From Rhea pennata (lineage: Eukaryota; Chordata; Aves; Rheiformes; Rheidae), in assembly GCF_028389875.1 (NCBI RefSeq), contig NC_084702.1, positions 68,049,582 to 68,113,581 on the forward strand: a stretch of DNA of 64,000 bases, in the 5' to 3' direction. A program made the translations under genes and the position numbers. The notes below the pieces were generated by a model that worked only from the letters and a program-made list of their open reading frames with translations, did no database searches and had not been told where the DNA came from. Shown piece after piece: positions 27,301-41,300 of this stretch; position 1 is the stretch's first letter; each line of letters opens with the position of its first letter.

Positions 27301-30300
27301 AAACTCCTAGAATTGTCCAACAAATCTTTAGAATCTTAGTTTTGAAAGATCGGGTTTAGCTCTGAAGGTACCTAAAAACTCAAACAGAAACAAAAACAAA
27401 GCTTTATGCTCTCCCTCACTTCTTCCCCCTTTTCTGTCCTATAAAAACATAATGCAGCTTCAGAGTCTGTTCTGAATCTATACAATAAAAAAGTCACAGG
27501 AAGAGCTGCTGATCTAAGAAAATATTTTCAGTTAGTAAAAGAAAAACTTAAACAAACTCTCTCTCTTTCCTAAGTGGCAGCTTTGCTCCAGTGGCCATGA
27601 CGGTATGTGACGGGCTCTGTTTGAACAGCCTGGTTCTGATTTGCTGCACTTGGCTGCCCAGATAAGTGGCATGTCAGCAGGGAAGACACTCAATGTGTGA
27701 AAAGACATGCTGACAGTGGTCATGGACTCTCTAAGTACAGGTCACTACAGCGGCGGCCAAATGGGGCTTATCTGACTGAACTGAATATTTGTCTGTACTG
27801 TAATTTTTATAAGTTCTGACACTGATGAAAGAATCCCAGTGTGTCAAAATCAGTGTAAGTATGTATGCAACTAGTTTACTTAAGTCTTACTAGTTTACTT
27901 AGTTTACTATTCTGTCTTTGCTCCAATAATAAATTACATATTCACGGCAAAGAATTGTTTATGCAGTGCAGTATTTTTGAAAGATGCACAAGTTTAAATC
28001 ATAATTAAGCAATTCCTGCTGCTTAGGAAGCTTTACTAGCTTATTATTATTTTTTAATGAAACAGTAATTCCTTTCTAAAAAACATTACCAGATAGCATA
28101 AGCTATATGAAACTATCTTAATATTTTAAAGGGGTAAGCAATTTCAAGCCTGTGCTGAACTGAAGGATCAAATCGCAGTGTGCCTTCCAAGCTAACCTTC
28201 TATAGCTCTGGAACTCGCACAACGGAAGTTCTTCTGACTTTAGTAATATGTCTTCCCAGAAATGAAAGGAGACGTATAAAGTTATTTCAGGAAATCCGTA
28301 CTTATTTCAAAAGATTTCTATGTCCTTAAATAAAACACTAAAATGTCTGGATACTAACAGCTGAAACCAGTTTCTCACTACTCCAAAATCCTTCAACAAT
28401 TGTTCCCCATCCCACAGATACGGGCTACTCATCACTTTTAAACAAATTCTACATTTAGGAAAGATATTACAGCAGCAGCTTTCAAAATTCTCCATTTTAT
28501 AATAAAGGTATGACCTGTTTAGAAACTTTGAAAATATATATAGAGAGAATATGTATTTTCAATATACATATTTGAAAATATGTATAGAGACTGCTGTAAA
28601 GAGTATGCAAATCTAGTTTTCCTTCACAGACATGTTGAAGTAGCCCATGGATTTCACAGACAAAGGTTGAAAACTTCTGTGCTAATGCTAATGAAATGCA
28701 TTCCAGTAAGAATGCATACCATATCACTACTTGTTAAAAAAAGAGAGGAGAAATGTCTCATATACTAAAATCTCATCACACTGGGCTGCAGGAAAGGCCT
28801 GGAAGCATTCTAACTTAAAGGCAGCAGAGTGACTCCTGCCTGTTTTCAGGATCTGAAAGCTTCAAAAGGAAATAGTGTTATTTCCTCCATCTCATGGCCT
28901 CATACTCAACAAAGATCAAAAACAGGTCTAAGAGAGTTTTAAACAAGTATTTCAGTGCACTTGTCCTTAAGTGTACAAGGAGACACTTACCCTGCAATAT
29001 TATGCAACTGAAGAAATTCAAGAAACTACTCAGTCTTTTAACCTGAACCTAAGGTCAATCTTATCTGTAGAAACACCAATACTTCTGCATAATAATCGAA
29101 GATTACTAATAATGATAACTGACATGCACAGTGGAAAGTAAAATCAATCAGTAAAGTTAGCATCATAAAGAAAGACTTGTATATGGATACGTTTCTTCTT
29201 CTCCTTCTACAGTCACTTTGCTTTCTCTGTAGATCTTCTGCATGGCCCATCAAGTCTACCGACTGTCTGCTCCCCTCCAAGAACAGCAGAAGTTCTGCCT
29301 TAAGAAACACAGAAAGATGATGCTGCTCTGAGGCAACATTAATTCCCACTGCACACTCTGTAATCTCTTTTCACTGGTGTCTTACTGCACAGTGGTGACC
29401 CAGAAACCACAAGCCAAGTTTGGTTTGCCGTGCTGCTGTATCTGGGAAGGGCTGCTCTGCCTCCTGGCTGCATCCACAGACCAGAGGAGGGAAAAAATGT
29501 AGTCTTGAACAGCTTTTAGAAAACTGCTTTATTGTTAATTAGCTTGCTTTTTCCCTTATGTAGTACATAGGCTTATTTATGCAAAGCATACTGCATTAAC
29601 AACAACAAAAATAAGGTTAAATAATAGATTTAGAATTAAACCATTTTAAATGTCTTGGAAGTTGAACAACAAAGACTAACATTCTGCTTCCACCTTATCT
29701 CTTCTTTGGAACAAAAATATGGTTAAGATTTATACACTGATACTATGTAAGCTCTGATCCAGAAAGAAAAGTCTGCACACACAGTAAAAATATGCTAATA
29801 TTACATTAAAAATCTGCTTTAAGCCCCAATTGCAAAAATCTTCAGATTTGAGATTCCTCTGGACATCATCCAAGGAAAAGAGCCAAATATAATAAATATT
29901 GTGGGAGGTTAGGGAATATCTAGAGTGTAGTGACCTGCTATCATTAGATTTAAAATACTCATGAGAATATAGTAGTAAAGGAAGCAACAATAATGTTTTT
30001 CCCTTGTGAAATGTGATTTAGAAAATGTGTGGAAACATTCAATGGAACAGGGACCTGAAATGGGTAAGATAAAATTTACAATTTTCTATGTAGAAATCAT
30101 AAATATCCTAAAAAAACATTTTCAGGGAACAGTAATTTAAAGCAGGATCTCAAGTACTGGAACAGGTTGCCCAGAGAGGTCGTGGAGTCTCCCTCTCTGC
30201 AGATATGCAAGGCCCGCCTGGATGCAACCCTGTCTAACATGCTCTAGATAACCCTGCGGAGCAGGGAGGGGGGTTGGACTGGACGATCTCCAGAGGTCCC

Positions 30301-33300
30301 TTCTAGCCTCACCGATTCTATGATTCTAATAGAAAATATATGGATGGCAATGCTGAATCACAGATCTTTCAAGGTACGGTTATAAAGCATATTGTGAAAA
30401 ACTGAGTTGAGACAGTGAACAATACTTTTTATTTATTTGATGAAAAGAAAAAGAGACTTTCAATCTAGGTGGCAAACTGTTTTCCTTTTAATTGCAAGGC
30501 AGGGCATTTTCAAGCACCTGCTCGGTCAGAATTGCAGCCATATTTTCAACACAATATACAGCAAAACTAAGGCATACAACTCCCACATACAACCCGTTTG
30601 TTACAGTGAGAAAAGCTGCACAGTTTATCTTTCTCACACAGTGTAAACCTCTAGTGACAACTCTCCTAAAACAAAGTATATGCTGCTGCAGGATGTAAGG
30701 AGGGATGGACCACATCGCCTTAACATTTATGAAAGCAGAAAATAAAATGTGACAAGTTACTTCATTATAAAAGAAAGTACTTTGCTGTCATTCACATTTT
30801 ATGCTAGGCATTTTGTATTTTAATTAGCACAAAATTTTACCAGACCTTGAATACTGTATGTGCTTCCTTGTTAAGAGTTTCCTTTCAAATAACAGAAATG
30901 GTTTAAAAAACAGAAGTAGATGCTGACCTCTTCCAGAAGTCAAAAGAATTCATTTTTCCTATATGTAAAAGCTTTAAATCTTAGTGAAACAGACCTCAGT
31001 GGAAAAGCCCTTTACCATATTACTGCACCTTATAAACAGTAAATGCTATTGTTTGAGGTCAAGGAAAGAAATACTGCAATGCTATATCAACTGTGCATAA
31101 AGGATGCTAGAAGTTTCATACTCCTTATTCCTTCTTTGCTTCTCACTCTTTAAGCTAAAAAGAAGCTTTATTTATAGCTTGTCTCAGAAGACCTTCCTGA
31201 AACATCCCTTGGAGATATTTTCAGAAGTATTTAATAATTTAGCTTTTGCTTTTATTTGAGAAACTAAGAAAATATTGAATAATTTTCTTAACAGAAATAA
31301 GTTTTACAAAATAACCGTAAGTCAATGCTTTTGTATTGTTGCTTATCTACAAAAACCTGTGAGATATTTTAAAATCTTACACATTTCCTCGTCTAATGCA
31401 CATAATCTCATCATCTGTTCTTGTTTTCAAATTAAAATATTATTTACATTTTCATTTAAAAATAGCAATTTCTCTAAATTGTACAACTTCTCTTTCAGCG
31501 CCCATCTTTGCCTGGCGGTAACAGGGTATACTTCATCTCCTTTCCATATGGGGAAAACGACTGTTCTGCTGCTGCCAAAATCAATCTTGTCTGTAATACG
31601 GATAACTATTGGTTGATCTATCTGACCCGACAAATGAGTGATAGACATGTGAGTGAGATTCAAGTGGCTGTCCACAGTTATTTTCTATTAATCTAATAAT
31701 CTAACATTGGGGGAAATGTTGTGTACCCAGCTCTGTTTCCCATACACTAAGTATTTATAACTGCTTCCCATGAAGATCTCATACTCGCATAGCCAAAGTA
31801 AGAATCAAAAATAAATCCCCCTTGACATACATTTGACTATGAACCTCCCTTCCATTTCATAAAGAGAGCCCACTTACAAACATCCCAAAAGATGAGACCT
31901 CAGCCCAAGAATGCCGCAGGTCTTCCTTTCTCCCATACTACCTGAGGAAAGCAAAGGGAAATGGCCTCTGAGTTTCCATGCACATGCTTTGTACCCTCTC
32001 ACAGCTGTTTTAATTCCCAAGATACGTTTAATATTCCTCATCCATGTAAAGGGAGTGCAAAAATACCTTGCACTGAATTGGAAATCTTTCACACACAATA
32101 AGCCTCAAATGCTCAAGCTGAGACAGTTTAATTGCTTTCCTGTAGATATCTGGGGTGAGGGCAAAAGAATAGTTCTTATTTTATATTATTGTGTCAAGAT
32201 AGAAAGGTGGATAAAACAGCTTTAAAAAAGTTGCACAAGTACAGTAAGGTGAAGTCTTGTTTCATAAAGCTCAAGTCTTGCTAAGAAGAGAGGGATTCTG
32301 TATGGTTTAGCATGTGTAACTATGGCCACAGTATAAAGCTCTTGCAGTTTTAAATCACACCTGCAGACCCGGAGCCAGCGCCAGGCTGCAGCACTGCACA
32401 CCTGACAGCAGCCCCCTTAGGAGAGGGCAGAGGGTGGCATTTCAGCCCCTGAGCTCCGGTTTCATCTGCAAAAAGTAAACGAGGCTGTCCTTACACTGCA
32501 ACATAGGCGCTTCACTCCTTGAGAAAAATCACAGAAGAAAAATCCACCGAGTGCTATTAAATGCAAAATCCCTACACCTGCACCAAGGTACCTCTAAGTC
32601 ACGGATGACGGAGGCAGAACAGTACGGTCAGAGAAGCATCACTGTGTCTTTGCACTGTTCATGTATTCTTCTGCAGCCGCACTGCCACTGGCCAGAAATA
32701 AAGCCTGTGGTCTGAATCAGTTCTTACATGTATCTATCAGAATTTTAGTTTTCTTCAAAAAGTATTACTATTTATGTGACAAGCTTCAGTTCTAAAGAAG
32801 TCCTGGTGCCTACATGGTGGGACTGCATACAAGAGGGGACACAACAGTTTAGTCATGAGCTTAGCCAAAGACTGTGACTAAAAATAAAAGACTAATACAC
32901 AAAATAAAAAGCAAATTAATATTCTATAGCCAGTCACAACAGCAGAGACTAATCAGGCTGCTAGTCCATTAGTAAAACCACAAGGTTTCACTCCAGCAAC
33001 TTTGAAGCATTAATGGGCTTTCCCATGAAAACTTGAAAGAAAAGGTGAAAAAAAGGTTTGTGTGGTATGATGGAAAGGAATGTCAGACACTGCTTTGGTC
33101 AAACATTCCCATTAACTATTTTCCCATTATCCCCTAGGTTCATTCACAGGCCAATTGCACTTGCTATTTACAAAGGAGGTTTAAGATAATGTTTACTGTT
33201 TTCAGGGTTCTTCAATTTTCTAAGCTTACTGGAGTTTCCTTTAAAAAATCTTTGTGAAAACAAAGGAAATAAAAAAAAAGGTCTTATTATTTTCATTTCA

Positions 33301-36300
33301 TAATTGAAATAAATGACTAATGATACTTGTTTTCTTCAATAGTTTGGACTAAACCCATCTGACATTATTGAAAGTATTTTCATGAGGGTGAAGAGCTGAT
33401 CTAGCTCTTTGCTATGATAGATACTTGGGTACTTGTGCTCTTTTACTACATATTGGCACAATGTAACTACATATATGTGATGCTTAGTATCAAAAATACA
33501 AACACTGAAATTACATATTTAAGTACAGATTATATATAAAGGTAAAGAAGTAGAATATTAATTACAGAACACAAACTGAAGCCTTAGGCAACACTGTTTT
33601 TATATTCAGCTACCCTTACGGCTCTGCTGGCATACTTGAGACACTGTAAGGAAAAAATGGTAATTAAGAGTAGTCAGAATGCAAGCAACTAATCACTGAA
33701 CTACTAAAAGATGCTTTGGTAAACCACACAGAAGATACTAATCTATCAATTTATAGGCCAACAATCTTTCCAGCAAGCAGTACACACTGCTTATAAAAAC
33801 CACCTGCATCTTTAAAATGCATTTGTTTTTTTAGAATGCTTTTATAGTTTATATTTCATCTAACACTGTAATTTGAGAAAAGCATGAAGAAAACTACTGA
33901 AAAAGCTGAAAGACACAACAGAAGTATCTTGAAAAAAATGTACTGCTTATATTTTAAAACACCACATAATAATTTTCCTCCTTTTAGACTGAAGTTGATA
34001 TGTTTAACTATGTTTTTCTTAGATGTGTAGCTGAAGTTGGAAGCTGGACAGATTGATTTCAGAGGTATTATTAGCGCTGGGTCACTGAAAATTAAGTCAT
34101 AAGAATAGCATATATGAGTCTCAATTCTTCATCCACTATTGCCAGTATTGTTTCATTTGATCCAGTGTATGCAAAGCAGGTGAGTAACAGGCTTAAATTT
34201 TATAATTATAAATGAAGACAGACAACAGCACTAAAATTTAATAGATAGATGCAATTTACTAGTCTTTAAAAATACTATATAAATATCAGCACTTATATAA
34301 TTTATAGTATAAAACTACAAACCTGCTGAGATTTGTGCACATACTTAAATTTATAGTGCATGAGCAGACCCAGCGAAGCCAATTACTGGCCCTTCATAGA
34401 ATCATAGAATCAGTAAGGTTGGAAGGGACCTCTAGAGATCATCTAGTTTTGTTTTTCCAACAATTTCCTACTGTTGGTTCTCAGCTCTTTATTCTGGACT
34501 CTCCCATTGCATTACCTACCTAAGCAGGTAAATAAGACTCTCTATTTCAAAGAAAAAAAAAGAAAGAAGTATTTCTGAGAGAGAATGTCAGCCCTTGAAA
34601 ATTATATTCCTTCTGAAAACAGAGCAGATAAGTTGATGAACAGTAATTCTTACCATTTAATTTCTTTCACAGATGAAGGCTAAAAGGCACCATCATTTAC
34701 GAGCTTCTCATTCCTGAGATCTTAAAGCTAAAGAGAAATTTCCACACACTATTACTGACCTCTCCACCACAAAATAAAGATGCCAACATGACCAAGTCCA
34801 GACACTTAGCTCTAAGGAGTCATTGTAAGCACAACTGCTAAGCTATTTCATTTCCTGTGTCTCGGAAGAGCTCCTATGAGAATCTACCTCCCATGCTAAC
34901 TTACGCAGTTAGTTGCCTTTGACCCGTCATGAAATTTCAGAGGGGATACTGAGGCACTCACATTTTGTCTCCAAAAAAAGTTATAATAGGGAAAGAAAAG
35001 AAAAGAAAATCCATTAGAAATCATTAAGAGTTAACTTAAGGTTTTTGCCTGTTCCACAGGAGGAAAACTGAAAATACAATTTAGGTTACCTTTAGATAAA
35101 TTCTTCAGTACTAAATAAAATTCCGATGAAAATTTCTATGTAGTGTAGAAAAATATTTAGTGCATATCTGTTCAAAATAAAAATAGGGTTTTTCCCTTGC
35201 TTCAGAAAGCCACACTCTTTCTGCTTTACCATGACTTCTGTGATTTGCAAGTTTGCTGCCAAAGAAATCAGTGATATAACATTCAGCTATAAACAGAATT
35301 TGTAGGATGAATACAGAACAGAAAATGTGATTTGAAAAGAAAAGTAAATATAAATGTAAATCTAGTGTAAATGAACTCCAGTAGAAGCAGTTTTGGTGCA
35401 CTCTGCTAATAAAGACCACTGCACCATAACAGGTGGGTTAAGAAAAGTACCAAAGGAGAAAGCAATATCCTGAATCACTACAGTGTGACAAAGAATTGGC
35501 TAGGATGGACTTGAGTAACTCCTAGAAATGCCTCAAACTTAAGCAATCACAGCTCTGTTTGAATTTCTCCCAACTTTGATTGTCATAATCTATATGGTCC
35601 AGTTATTTGTGCTATAAAGGTTAAAAGATCTTTTTTTTTAAAATATGATATTAAGCTTTTCCTTCAGTACAAGGAAACAGATGAACTGTTCAAGTCATGC
35701 ACACTCTTCTGTATTACAGATTCAAAATTTTAGGATTTTATATTTCTATTAAGAATAGGATTTTTTGATAGACAATTTCCTAGTGATGCCTTTTATTTTG
35801 CCACAAAATTGTTGCGTTTACACAAGCTACAGTCCACTGAAATACATTCTATAAGTAATCGTAAATCTAGCTTCAGGGGCAAGTTGAGGTTCTGTCACAA
35901 TATGGCATTTTACTTAGAGAACTAAATAGTATAAACATGTATGTGAGCATTTTAGGGTTTATGCCTCATTTTACAGCTCTGGAAGGCTTCAGAAAAATCT
36001 TGACAAATAGTAACACCAAAGCAGGAATCTCTTAGTGCTTTAACACCTTCTCCTGAGCCTTTTTTTCCTTCTTTTCTTTTATTTCAATTGAGAGGACAAT
36101 AGCACTTATTCAGGGCAGTCTACATTAGTCACACTTGCTCCTAAAAATGGAGTAGAAAAATTACAGTAGAGTTAATAGGTGACTACCTGCTTAGAGAAAA
36201 TAAAGCGTATGAATATGATTTCATTCATATTTTGAATAGTGGAATAAAGAAAAATAAAATAAAGTACGTACTGCATTTGTAACGTCTATCTCATACAATT

Positions 36301-38312
36301 TCTGGAATGTCTCCCGATCAAAGAAACACAGCTTCCCACTGCCACCACCTTTCTTAACAGAAGTGCCTGTGACAAGAATTTTGTCATCAGGGCTGAAACA
36401 GCAATCTGTCCTGCAACAGAAAATAAACCATCATATTGAACAAATTGATAATTAATATGTATGGAACATACCTATAAATTACATTCGTTAAAAATAATTC
36501 TTTTTATTTATTAATAATTTTAAGAGAAAGCTTAAAAAAATCTTTTATCAGACATCAGCTAACAATGACAGCTTTGCACAGAACATGCAAAACTGATGAC
36601 CAAACCAATAACCCCACCCTGCAAAATCCTCCTCCTCTCAGAAGTCTTGTATACTCTTCAGCATTGGAAACAAACAGAAAATCTGGTTAACGTCATTCAG
36701 TAAGCAAACAAATGCATCATGATGTCTGTTTTCACTAATAACATATTCCTCAATGCTGCACAGCAGTGTGTTTACATAGTGGCCAAAAATATTTGTCTGT
36801 TTACTTTTCTTCCGTCTGTCAATGCTACAAAATATAGTGGTTGTGACTTCAAGATTGATCTATCCCTGACCTTCCTGCTCCAGATCTTATTTCAAAAGTA
36901 TAAATTTTCCTTAGAATTGAATTTGGCTGTGCTACAGCTGTAGGAATGCAGGTAATACCAATAAAAATATAGTACTTCTGCATTATATAGTAAAACAAGA
37001 TATTTAAGTCCTACAGAATCCAGTCACCAGCACTTGATCATAACTTGAAATCATACCTTGCACCTTTATGCTATGTCTACTTTTCAATCCAGCTCTAATC
37101 ATTTTTACTAATCACAGATTATAAATGAATGAGGCTCATTTATATGTCTCATTATACATACATACAGCAATGAACTGGCCTCCTTCTGAAAAGTTTATAA
37201 TCAAATTAGACCAGAGAGGTATGAGACAGAAAGTGGCATATAACAAACATAGCTCTGTTGAGCTAGCTAAGAATTATCATAGAAAACAGAGATTTGAAAA
37301 CAGTGTTAAGTCCTAAAATAGCTAAGAATACGGAGTTCTTGCTGCGTTCCAGAACTAGTGAGAACTGAGAAACAGAACTCCCTTATACTCCCTCCTGCTC
37401 AGCCCAACCACTGCTATTTCTACTAGGTGGAATAAATCAGCATACTTACATTGGAAAGAAGCTGGACAGCCTTTCAGCTGAATTAAGAGGCTTTTTAAAT
37501 TGTCTAATATCCCATATCTTTAAAGTATCATCTCCTGTGAAACAAGAAAGACAAAAGTTTGCAATAAAGAATTAAAGTCAAAAACGTAGACGTCTGCAAA
37601 AAATTTCATCCTCTAACTCAGACATGAAAAGATATAGGAAAAGAAAGAGAATAACAGAAGAAACATTCAAAACAGGGGTCAAGGTGAAAGTCGTTTGTCC
37701 CTAAACAGCTATGAAACTTCCCTCCTGAGGCACCCCAGCAGACCAGGAATTTCTCAACAACTCCATCATAGCAATCTCTCCTACCAACAACAACTATCTA
37801 CATCAGAATCAAATTCCTCAAACACTAACTTACTCTGTGTTCGCGAGGTTTCATAGAATCATATAAGTAGATTTAAAATTTTGCTAAAGATATTAACAGA
37901 AATTACAATATTACTGTGGATGGATTAGTTAAAAAGTTAAACAAGTTCTGTGTGGCTGGTTTCTACCTGCCCTGTAAGAATGACAGGCACATGAAGACCT
38001 TCTGCTTCTTTAGCAACAAATGGGAACAAATTACAATCTCAGTATCGAGAACAAGCCCTGGAATCAGGCAGAATTCCTTGGGGAAGGCAGAGAAGGCAAG
38101 TAAGTGAACCCACACTTGCTGCAATGAAACCTTTTCACACCCTTTCAGAACACCTTTGGCCATAAAAGCCAAAATCAAGGTTAGAGTAAGACATTTACAG
38201 CAATTCTCATCTGTGTTTGATAAACATGGCGCGACTCTGTAGGCCAGTAAAAGTCAGACTGTTTATTCTCTTTTGAAAAGTTATGACTTATTAACAAAGT
38301 GAGAACAAAAAA

Positions 38313-38343
<31 letters not shown>

Positions 38344-41300
38344 AAGAAAGAGAGAGAGAGATTAGTTACTTATTCTCAGAGAGATTTACATCTCTGCTGA
38401 CCATCCCTCTGGGATACATATTTCTAGCTTGAGATGAGTTACAGAATTTTGAGCCCTGAGGCACCTCACTCAGGCACCTAGACATCCCTTTGCATTTAAT
38501 ATCAGTGCTGCAGTGCTTTCAAAGGTGGGAAAAAGGGTTTTTAAACTACATTTCATATAATAAATATGAATTTATTATATTAAAATATTTTGATTTATTA
38601 TTTAATTTATATCAGGAGACTAATTTTAGACAAAAAGTTACAAAGTCTTCCTGACCCAGGAGGAGAGGTAGTCATGTGACTGGTAATCCACAGACCTGCT
38701 TCCCTCCAAAGCCCAAATCTTACAGGGAAGTAATTTTCTGTTGTCTGAAAATATTCTGTGGACTTCCAGTCTTTGAAATTAAGAGCTCAAAGGTGGCCCT
38801 GGAAATAAAATGTAAAAATTGTGACAAGCTGTAACAAAAGAAATCAAGGCCAGCAGTACCCTTTACCGGGAAAGCAGTAATGTGTGGCCTCGCACATCAT
38901 GTATGTTTATATTAAAGACAAGGATAACTACTTACTACAAAATATTTTTAAGAAGTGGACAACTTAAATAAATGATGTCTAGAGCAGAGTATATTTCTGT
39001 TCGTTGGGAGCTGAAAAATGACAAGAAAGAAAAATGCTGAGTCTCTATTTTGGGAATATCTGCTTTCTTATTATTTCATAGTAGACTCCATCTCAAACAC
39101 TTCAAAGCATTGAGACTTGTAACATGAGCCCTCCCTTTCCCTTCCCACCCCCAACAAAAAAACACTTATCGTCTAGATGCTATATCTAAAGCACCAGCAC
39201 TTTATAAATGTATGCAAAGGATACCATTTGGCTGCTCTACAAATCTCCTGGATAGGGAGAGATCTAAGGCTAACAGCCAAGGCTGTGCTGTTCCCAGTGG
39301 AATGAGCCTTGACATGATCTTCAAACTGCAGTCCTGCCAGGCTTTGGCAGGAGAGATGCAGTCTGGCATTTAGATACAGCTCTCCTGCTCACAGGAAAGT
39401 ATACTGTGTTGGTTTAAAAAATTAGAAGAAGCCAGAAAGACTCTAGAAACTGTGGCTGATTTCAAATCAACACTCTCTTCCATAGTACAGAAATAACTCA
39501 TAAGAACTTGGAAAGGGAGAAATGCAAGGCGAATGACTTGGTTAATACTGTGAAACTTTTATCATCTTTAAAAATAATGTAAGATTTTCCCAAAGCCATC
39601 CTCTAATTAAAATGTAGCATATTCCAAATCAGACATTCTTGTATAAATCTAATTTGCATTAGGAATTGAAATCACTATCTCTAAGAAAACAATATGTTAA
39701 TATTCCACAACACCAAGGATGTTTCCAATAGCATCCATCCATGCTTAATGCTTCTTTACAAGATGATGCAGCACTACTGATCTAAAATAGTTTTTAACTA
39801 CTTCACATATGGCTGAAACAGTTACTTTTAAAGAAAGACACAAAGTCAGAAGTCGCGCAGTTCAGTATGAAGCATTCAAATTTGTCCACCTTTGGATCAT
39901 TCAATATTTGTCCTGATAGCAGAGTTCTCCCAGAGGCTGGCAGAATTTTTTTCTATAGCATTTCCAACAGTATTTCCAATACTGTTCTTCATCATTTTAT
40001 TAAGAAGCATACCAAAAATCAGACTCCAGACTGATATGATCAGGTCAGATATTGTTACCCCAATAAGAATGAGCATCAGATTTATCAAGAGGTATGAACA
40101 AGCTATGAGAAAAAATCTTCAGTGAGCCAGGATAGGTATTTTGTAAATGGCTTTTAGTCAAAATAAGGCCAGGGCACTGAGACTGCAAGGACTTTGTCCA
40201 ACATTTTTCTTTGTAGTGAATGCTGACCAGGAAGATAAATAAATGAATGCACATGGCCCCAAACAAAGTGAAAGCACTGCCAAAATAAAGTGTTGCCAGA
40301 AACTCATAAAATCCAAAGTCAGCAACAACCTTCAAGGAGCTCCTATTTTAAGAGGAGTCTTGTGTTGAAAGCAAAGCTCAAGGACAGACACTCACAAAGA
40401 TCACTGGGGAAAACAAAGAAATATAGGAAATTAGATTTTTTTTTAATATAGCAAAGGAAAGGCATAGCATAACAAGACTATAGAGAAAGACAGCACCATG
40501 AAACTGTATGTTTATGAACTCAGAGCCTTTTTTGAAGGCCTAAACTATACACAACGAGAAGCACCTGACACAGGAAGGTACATCCTTCTTGCATTCTGCA
40601 TGGTTCAACCACAGAAGCCACATGTAAGAACTTCTGCATTAGGTGCCCCAAGCCAGGACCATGCTCGCCCTTAGCCAAGCGCTGAATGCTAGGACCTAGC
40701 TTGGGGAGGGGATGTCACTAATCAGGAGTTCAGCATTTACACTTGTAACAGCTCTAATCCCACCAAATTTTACCCACTGGAAAGATATACCAGCTTGGCC
40801 AAGTATTTAAGTATATCCTCCTCTCTGTATGTAAGGAAATGAAGAATACTGGAACACTGTGAGAAGGCTATTGGAACTCCAAGTAGTACAAGTAGTTGAT
40901 TAAACTCATTAACGCTAATTAATGCATTTTTAGTATTTGTTTGAAATGAACCTTGGTTTTAACTGCTGAGAAGCAGCTAATTTAAAACCATTGGATTTTT
41001 AAAGTGCTTATATTTGTATTTACCACAAACAGCAATATGTATTACTCTTCACAAAATAGGAATTCACTACATATGCTGCTGCCCAATCCCTGAACATTAA
41101 GGACACTGTACTCAAGATGTTTCTACTTTTTAAACTAACTTTATAATTAAATGTCTTCTTTTTTCATCAGAATATTTTGAAAAGAAAGTCATCTAAAACA
41201 TAAAAAAGAGAGGGAAAAAAAAAGACAAAAACTTAATTTTCAGCCCTTAAGAAAGCACGTATCTGCTTAAGCTGTTTGATAGGTTTAGAGGTGAATAGTT

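Larger units (their letters stand above)
18151..36271 (-). other. WDR70: Large WDR70 intron (18.1 kb)
   Basis: It is bounded by GTacgt at 36271 and tttgtttcAG at 18151. It contains the minisatellite at 18256-18355, CR1 pieces at 20822-21388, 30154-30328 and 34394-34447, and a 40-bp tandem duplication at 21821-21898. It also holds a GC-elevated block at 23700-24430 and a coding-looking island at 31490-31660. The remainder, including 18360-20820, 24430-30150 and 31700-34390, is AT-rich DNA in which I recognise nothing. Confidence 0.85.

Noticed and set aside
37850..37866. CR1-tip-like tcatagaatcatataag
   Set aside because: Only about 15 bp match and the following sequence does not continue as CR1.
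39892..40335. Overlapping hydrophobic frames on both strands (63-96 codons)
   Set aside because: Hydrophobic composition arises from AT-rich sequence. No membrane protein family or splice structure was recognised.
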